Shown here: in pieces, positions 58,310 through 64,000 of the stretch | Numbering within the stretch: position 1 is the stretch's first letter | Layout of the letters: each line of letters begins with the position of its first letter | The notes under the pieces: model-generated | What the model saw: the letters and a program-made list of their open reading frames with translations, nothing else | What the model was told of the DNA's origin: nothing | Database searches by the model: none | Source of the DNA: Tigriopus japonicus | Taxonomy: Eukaryota; Arthropoda; Copepoda; Harpacticoida; Harpacticidae | Length of the DNA: 64,000 nucleotides | Assembly: GCA_010645155.1 (NCBI GenBank) | Contig: JAAGOF010000257.1 | Location: 259,173-323,172, forward strand | Direction of reading: 5' to 3' | Program-made: the position numbers and the translations under genes

Positions 58310-59060
58310 TACTTATAATATTGATTAATGCACATTCAGAAAAAGTGCCTTTGAATTGAAAAAGAATACCTTCTGAATTGATATTCATTGGACTAATGTT
58401 GATCAGTTGCTGAGTTATTTGGGTTTAAGTTGTCCATTATTGGCCTCAAAGCGAAGAAACGCTCAGGGTTTATGAAAATCTCGAATTCCCAAGCAAATCA
58501 GGTAGGTTCTTGATCTCAAAAAATCAATTCAAAATTCATCAATTTTTGTCATGGCAAGTCAAAATATTATTGAAATAATGTTAAAAATATTTCGGATAAA
58601 ATACGATTAACCTATGAATAGGACATATTGGTATGTGCTCAGTTCTTATTTTGTAAAAATTCTGTAAAGTTTTAAAAGTCTCATTGTCTTCATTTTGGAT
58701 GGTGTCCTTCGAGAAACATGGAATTCATCCCAAGAACAAAGACACACCTTTTCAATAGATCTATTTCAATTTTCGATTCAATGAATTTCGTGCAGTCCTG
58801 ATAACTGACACATTTTTTCAAATGAAATTTAGGTAATGGCATATATAATTTTGACCTGATATTATTATTCAAAAATATAGAAGATAGATTTTATGACATT
58901 TTATGTAGTCCAAAACCTTCATGATTTGCTTGGGAACTTGGAATTTCATATCCCTGGAGTGTTTTTTTCCGCTTTTGAGGGCCAATAATGGACCACTAAA
59001 ACTCATGTAGCTGATCAACATATTTCAATCCAACAGGTATCGTAGGCAGTTCTAAATATT
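58310..59060. repeat. Repeat with inverted arms
   Basis: Positions 58310-58510 and 58905-59060 are inverted copies (GTTGATCAG, GTCCATTATTGGCC, CCCAAGCAAATCA). The right arm together with 59090-59260 matches 4140-4560 inverted. Consistent with an old DNA element; no frame remains. Confidence 0.6.
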
Positions 59061-59560
59061 AATAAACTAGGTTTTAATGAAAGTTAATATTATTAGCACA
59101 GCTTTGTATCGGACACACCTTTTAAAAATTCACCAAATCAAAATTGTTTCCCTCGTTTCCCTGCGTCCAAAACATACCTCAGTGTGCTTGGATATTTCCA
59201 TACAAATTTGATATGCGATTTTAAGTATCGTAAGAGGTCAGAACCAAAATTTTTAACATGTTTAAACATGTTTATGTGGTAACCATATTTCGTTCAATTT
59301 ATTTTCATTTGTTGACCTGCAACCCGCATCTTTGTTAGGATCTTTTCACCTTCCTTGATCAATAACAAGGTTCAAAAACTTATTAGGTACCTGTTTCCAA
59401 CCTCTAATTGGTTAAATCCTTAAATACACTTTCATTACCCTCCAAAGTTTCATGGAACGGAAAGTCTCTCTGAACTTTGAACCTCTTAACCAATCGAATG
59501 GGAAAAATTTTCATCGATCGATGTCCAAATAAACAGGAACACTAAGTCAAGGATGGCTCA

Positions 59561-59697
59561 AGCCAGGATTACTTTCAAAATACACACTGGGTCCGATTAG
59601 TACAATGAAAATTTAACGGAACAATGCATTTGTTGCAAAAACCTCACATTTTAGTACCATGATCGGACCCAGTGTGTATTTTTGAAATTCGTCCTGA
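59561..59697. mobile_element. Short foldback MITE
   Basis: Arms of about 40 bp at 59561-59601 and 59655-59697 share ATACACACTGGGTCCGAT and its complement. The central loop is about 55 bp and non-coding. Confidence 0.75.
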
Positions 59698-60306
59698 CGT
59701 ACAGTGGTTCCTGACTAAGTCCAATTACCAAATGAACGGAGAAGAAAACATATTTTACCTATGTTATACTGTACACTAAAAATGTTTCATAAATGGATGA
59801 GAATTTTAAAACGGGTTTTTAAGGGGAAATGCGTGAAAGGTTACCGGATTTTGAAGTAATTAAACATATTCATATGTAGACTTCTATCAGTTTACAGTTT
59901 TCGATCAAAAACTAATAAATGGTCTGAAAATCACTTCTTTCTGCAATTAACCATAAATTTATCACTTATAAAACAACATATAGTCATTTCTACCTCGATT
60001 TTAAGAATATAAAGAAACAAAATAATTTTCATGTTCCTTTTTTAATTGGTGTTCCTAATTTCCTCCTCCAACTTTCTATTAATAAACTTAATCATTTTGG
60101 TTCATGCACACAGGTAGGTAAAACCTCCACGTGATACCAGATATGGCATTGGGTGAAAAACTAAACATTCGTATAGGAAAATATACTTAAGGAATAAGTT
60201 TCATCCAATCAATAGTATATTCAAATTAACACCCAGTTCCCAAGGTTGGCTGAAAAGATATACCAGAGGACATTTTGGTCACAGAAAGGAGTAGTAAAGC
60301 TTTATA

Positions 60307-60696
60307 CAGGGTCAGCGGACCAAGTGTGTACCCCTTAAATATAATTATTGAAATTCCCTGTAGATTCTTTTTCCAAATTTAACGCTTCAGAATCACGAAG
60401 TATCTTTAAGTATAAATTGTTTTTTGTATTTCTCTCTTGGAGCCCTTGGGCGTGGACAAAATCATGGCATGGATAAGATAATTGGGCTAATCAGTGCAAC
60501 CTTGCCCTTGTCTCTCAAAGAGAACAAGGGCACACAGTATTTCTGGCTTCGTATGGTCGTTTTAGTATCACAGCAAGTCTAATGTTGAAGAACTACCCTG
60601 AATAAGAAGTCTTTGCGCCTCAATCAGATCTGACCTGAAATGGACACTATCTACGTTCTAAATAAGTCAAAATCTACATTATGCGCGCCGACCCTG
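60307..60696. mobile_element. Tc1/mariner-type MITE, copy 2
   Basis: Begins CAGGGTCAGCGG and ends GCGCGCCGACCCTG between TA dinucleotides (60305-60306 and 60697-60698). At 390 bp it is slightly longer than the related copy at 51000-51356 and considerably diverged from it in the interior. Confidence 0.9.
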
Positions 60697-61131
60697 TAGT
60701 GTATTAGCTAGAACTACAATGACAATTTTGTGGAGATATATTTATTGTTCTTCAGTTATAACCACTTTGACTAAATACTCAACTGTTGAAGTCAGTATGT
60801 GAGTGGATCAGAGTTATAATATCAATCTTGTGTTGACATGGAAATGAACATGTGTTTGACAAATTGAGAATGAAGTTGGGGCTTCCACAATTGGAAAATG
60901 CAACTCAAAAGTTTCCGAGATCAATCATAAGCATTGAAAGCAGGGACTAGAACAGCTTGATCATATTCAGACAAGCAATAAAATAAAAGTAAAACTCTAA
61001 ATACAACCATTGCTATCATTATTCATTTAAAAGAGAAACCCCAAATCTTGTCTTGGTTGTGGTATGCATAATTTCGAGACCCAAGATTGGTAGTTCCTTG
61101 GGAAAAGAAAGCTATGCTTCTTTGAGATCGC
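60697..61131. other. Spacer and presumed 3'UTR of the right-edge gene
   Basis: No gene or clear repeat. The minus-strand gene ending at 61132 should have its 3'UTR here. Confidence 0.4.
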
Positions 61132-64000
61132 TTATTTCCTATTGGTAAAGGTAAAGTTGTGTTTCTCGAAGGTGGCCTTCATGGCTGGATCCACGGGCAC
61201 CGAGATGTCTTCCAAAGCTTCGAGAATGTGAGTGAGAAACGAGGCCAAATTCGGATTCCTTAGAAACGAGTTCTCCTCGTATAACTGGAAAAAAGGGTCT
61301 TGTCAATTAATTTGTATTGGGGTTTACACCCGAGAAGTAATCCTTTTTTGTGGATAATTATCAGGGCCACCAAATTTATGTAAAAAATTTCGCTGAAAAA
61401 TGTATTATTTTTGGTAGTTTTTTTTGAGAAATAATGTAACAAAATCGGACTTTTTGGTAATTTTTTTGGTATTTTTTGGTAATTTGGTCACATATTTCCT
61501 CAAAAACTAACCTTTTTCATACTTGCATCATCTAAATTTTGTTTCTTAGGTAGGAACAGATGCTAAAATAATTATATTTTGTCATGATTGTTAAAAATTT
61601 AATCGCCTCTATTTTTATTTTGACATCCTTTTTGTAGATCATTCTCAACAGAATAGGCAATTTCCATTTTTTTTCCAATTTTTCCCAATTTTTGTAGTTT
61701 TGGACAAAAATTGCACATTTTTGTAACTACTATGCAAAATGTCATTTGCAACCGATTAGCGGGCCTGAAGATATACTAAATATTCCTAGTGACAAAAGTA
61801 ATGCGCTGTTTAGTCTTGTTTCTTTATCTTGACTTTGTCATAATTTTTTTTCCATAATAGTTCCATTGAAACAGGCAATTTAACCACATTTATGTAAAAT
61901 TTTCCCCATTTATGTAATTTTGGGCAAAAATCGCAGATTTTGGTAATTACATTGTAAAATGTAATTTACATCTGGTGGGCCTGATAATTATCCACAGTAT
62001 ATCCACGTATATTTTTAGGGGGAAAACGGATTTTATTTCGAGGGGGAAATTTTTAGGGGGAAAACGCCAATTTCTTCTGGAGTGTTCTTTTCCACCTTTT
62101 TTGCCACCGTTTGGTTTCGGGTAGTTAATTTTCGGTGAGGCAAAAAAAAAATGTGAATTTAATTCTGAAACGTGGATAATTCAGAAAATTCAAAATCTAT
62201 TCTTTCCTAGCTCAAAAAAGTAGTGCATTATTTTCGAAACTCCAAAAAACTTACGATTTCCAAAATTTTAGAACGTTTTTTTTTATTTCTATTTAACCCA
62301 TAGTACTTTTACACAATAATTTTGGGATTTTCTTTCAAATTTCCTGAATGTAGTCGAAATGTTTCAAAATAAGAAATAATTTTTAAAAATAGACACATTT
62401 TCAAAAAAAAATATTTTTCTATAAAAATGAATATCCGGGCACCAGTGCTTTATGAAAACGAGAACGTTCTAGTTACTAACTTCTACAGACATATATAGAT
62501 TGTTCGCATTCATACCTGTTGGGCCGCAATGGCCTTTGTCAAGTCCGTAATGATCTTGCCCAGAAGTCGGTCATAGGCTGCCAAGCACACGAACAGCTGA
62601 AATTTGTCGTCTTTGCCCAATCTCGAGCACGTGGTCTCAATGCGGGTTATAAGTTTGGTGTACATCCTAAAATGACAGAGGGAAACAAGGAGCGTGCAAT
62701 TCATTTCAAGAACTTGAAACTTCTTCAGCTAATTTTGTGATGCCAACCAACTTTAACAGTTGTGGTTCATGGTCATAAAGCAGACTTGTTCTCAGAAATG
62801 GAAAGAAACTTGGAATACAAGAGTACAACGATAAATTGCAAAAGCCGATTAATGTAAGTCAAGGGAAATGTTAGCTACATTCTATGCCATATAGTTTGAG
62901 CCTCTAATGCAAACTAATTATTTTGACTGAACAAAAAAATATGCTATTTGAAGCAATGAGCATTAGCTAAATCTCAAGGTTTGCTCTGAAGACAAGTAGT
63001 TTTCGGTTTCCGCCCATTAGAATTCAGGAAAGCTTGGATTAGACATGTCCGTGGATTAGATTACGAATTAAGATCAAGTGCTCAAACTTCCAGTTCTTGA
63101 AGAGAAATAATTCTGTCCGTTTTTTTGAGATAACACAAACAAACTTGGTTTAGAAGATGTAAAGCAGAAATTCTCATCCCATTCCACATAATTCAAACAA
63201 CGACCGCTCGTGTTATATGTAGAATCCTAAAAAAAACAACGGTACCAAGATATTCTTTCTTTTTTAGAGCAGGTTTTATCCGTTTTCCTTTTTGGCTACT
63301 TGTGGATCGTATCTAATGTGATGTGAAAAGAAGGGAAAAAGAACCGACTTAAAACGTAAGTGCTTGGAATTGTTTTGGCCCTCAACATGGATTTTCTTGG
63401 CAATGCGTCTATTTGTCTGGTTCCTACACCACGCATGAAGCAGATTGATGTTTTGGGAGAATATGATAGTGATCAATGCATTTAAGATATAAAGGAAAAT
63501 ATTCATTTCTTTACTTCTTCAGTCGACAGCTTCTTCAAATTATCACACTTGCCTTATTGTATTACTAAAACATGGCCAATAAGAGTCCTCTCGCAAAAAT
63601 ATCATTATCAATTAGAATGTTTTATCCTATTTGAAGTGGCGTACCCTTTAAATCATTTTGATTGCCATTGAGACTGCAACCAATTCATTTGATGCAATTC
63701 CTCTGGCATTCAAATGAGGATGAATTGACCCATTCAGAACGAATTCCAAAGCCTCCTTTTAAGACAGTGATTCCAAATCTCAACATACGTACTAGCTATG
63801 CACATCCATTTTAGCCTACCTTGTGAATTGCTTGGCACGAGGTAGAGTATTTTGTGGCGTGTTGGATCCGGGGGCTCGTTTGGGCGAGTCCAATAAGTTG
63901 GATAAACTTGAGTTTCGTCGAGGGTTCTCCAAAGTGTTTGAGCCTCGTTTGGGCGAGTTCAACGGTGAGTTGGGCATTTGCGAGATGAAATGAGCCATTG
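61132..64000 (-). CDS. C-terminal three exons of an unrecognised gene (enters from right edge)
   Basis: I do not recognise the family. Minus-strand exons: 64000(or beyond)-63820, 62666-62516 and 61284-61132, joined by GT-AG introns with matching phases (an AG/G split Arg codon, then phase 0). The first visible exon is Ser/Pro/Asn rich with two SPKR motifs, NSPLNSPKRGS and LLDSPKRAPGS, which match proline-directed (CDK-type) phosphorylation sites. The next encodes a predicted helical segment (MYTKLITRIETTCSRLG, KFQLFVCLAAYDRLLGKI). The last encodes LYEENSFLRNPNLASFLTHI and ends KHNFTFTNRK. No membrane segment or signal peptide is visible. The pattern suggests a soluble, possibly cell-cycle-regulated helical scaffold protein, but this is only inference. 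A Met lies at 63998, but the frame is open to the edge, so most of the protein is outside. Confidence 0.75.
61362..61983. mobile_element. Non-autonomous hAT element in an intron
   Basis: Ends CAGGGCCACCA and TGGTGGGCCTG lie between identical 8-bp duplications ATAATTAT (61354-61361 and 61984-61991). The 622 bp between have no transposase and are rich in AATTTTTCCCA-like runs. The right end appears duplicated internally: a second GCGGGCCTGA end lies at about 61760-61770. It shares both ends, inverted, with the element at 5623-6270. It sits in the intron between the last two exons of the right-edge gene. Confidence 0.9.
62667..63819 (-). other. Intron of right-edge gene
   Basis: Donor GTAGGC at 63819 and acceptor TTTTAG ending at 62667. 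Nothing else recognised inside. Confidence 0.7.

Noticed and set aside
1..64000. tRNA, rRNA or other RNA genes
   Set aside because: No cloverleaf-like A/B box arrangement or rRNA-like stretch was noticed by eye; a tRNAscan or Rfam search would be needed to exclude them.

Overview
The window is animal nuclear DNA, most likely arthropod and possibly crustacean. The genes have GT-AG introns and encode animal-specific families: an SLC7 amino-acid transporter, a Munc13-4/BAIAP3 protein and a CNG-channel beta subunit. One promoter pairs a TATA box with a TCAGTT initiator, as arthropod promoters do, and Tc1/mariner, hAT and LINE-type remains fill introns and spacers. Nothing prokaryotic, viral or CRISPR-like was seen. 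The species cannot be fixed from the sequence.

Layout, left to right. 0-3.3 kb: LINE 3'-end debris and the first coding exon of an unrecognised minus-strand gene that runs off the left edge. 3.3-10.3 kb: repeats only, including a non-autonomous hAT element (5623-6270, 8-bp target duplication) that carries an internal LINE piece. 11.0-26.9 kb: an SLC7 (LAT/y+LAT-like) transporter gene. It appears to have two alternative first coding exons (11028 and 20139), each encoding TM1-TM4, nine downstream exon positions, and a pair of equal-length alternative exons (24840 and 26001) in the TM8-TM9 region. Its introns hold a 1.09-kb foldback element, a deleted DD37E Tc1 element, a LINE fragment, a 0.47-kb palindrome, a 29-bp minisatellite and a mariner remnant. 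26.9-34.2 kb: no recognised gene. 34.2-41.0 kb: a five-exon Munc13-4/BAIAP3-type gene (1471 aa). 41.9-45.6 kb, minus strand: an intronless CNG-channel beta-type gene (1233 aa), convergent with the previous one. 45.6-51.5 kb: spacer with repeats. 51.6-52.2 kb, minus strand: a compact three-exon gene for a 110-aa secreted protein with a clear core promoter. 52.2-61.1 kb: a repeat graveyard. 61.1-64.0 kb, minus strand: the last three exons of an unrecognised gene entering from the right edge, with an hAT element in one intron.

The genes do not form a pathway. The transporter would move neutral or cationic amino acids as the light chain of a heterodimer with a 4F2hc-type partner. The Munc13-4-like protein would prime vesicles for exocytosis. 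The CNG subunit would modify cyclic-nucleotide-gated cation currents. The most unusual feature is the transporter's modular structure: combining two first exons with two internal cassettes would give four proteins with different TM1-4 and TM8-9 segments. Domain assignments rest on remembered family patterns; no database search was possible.
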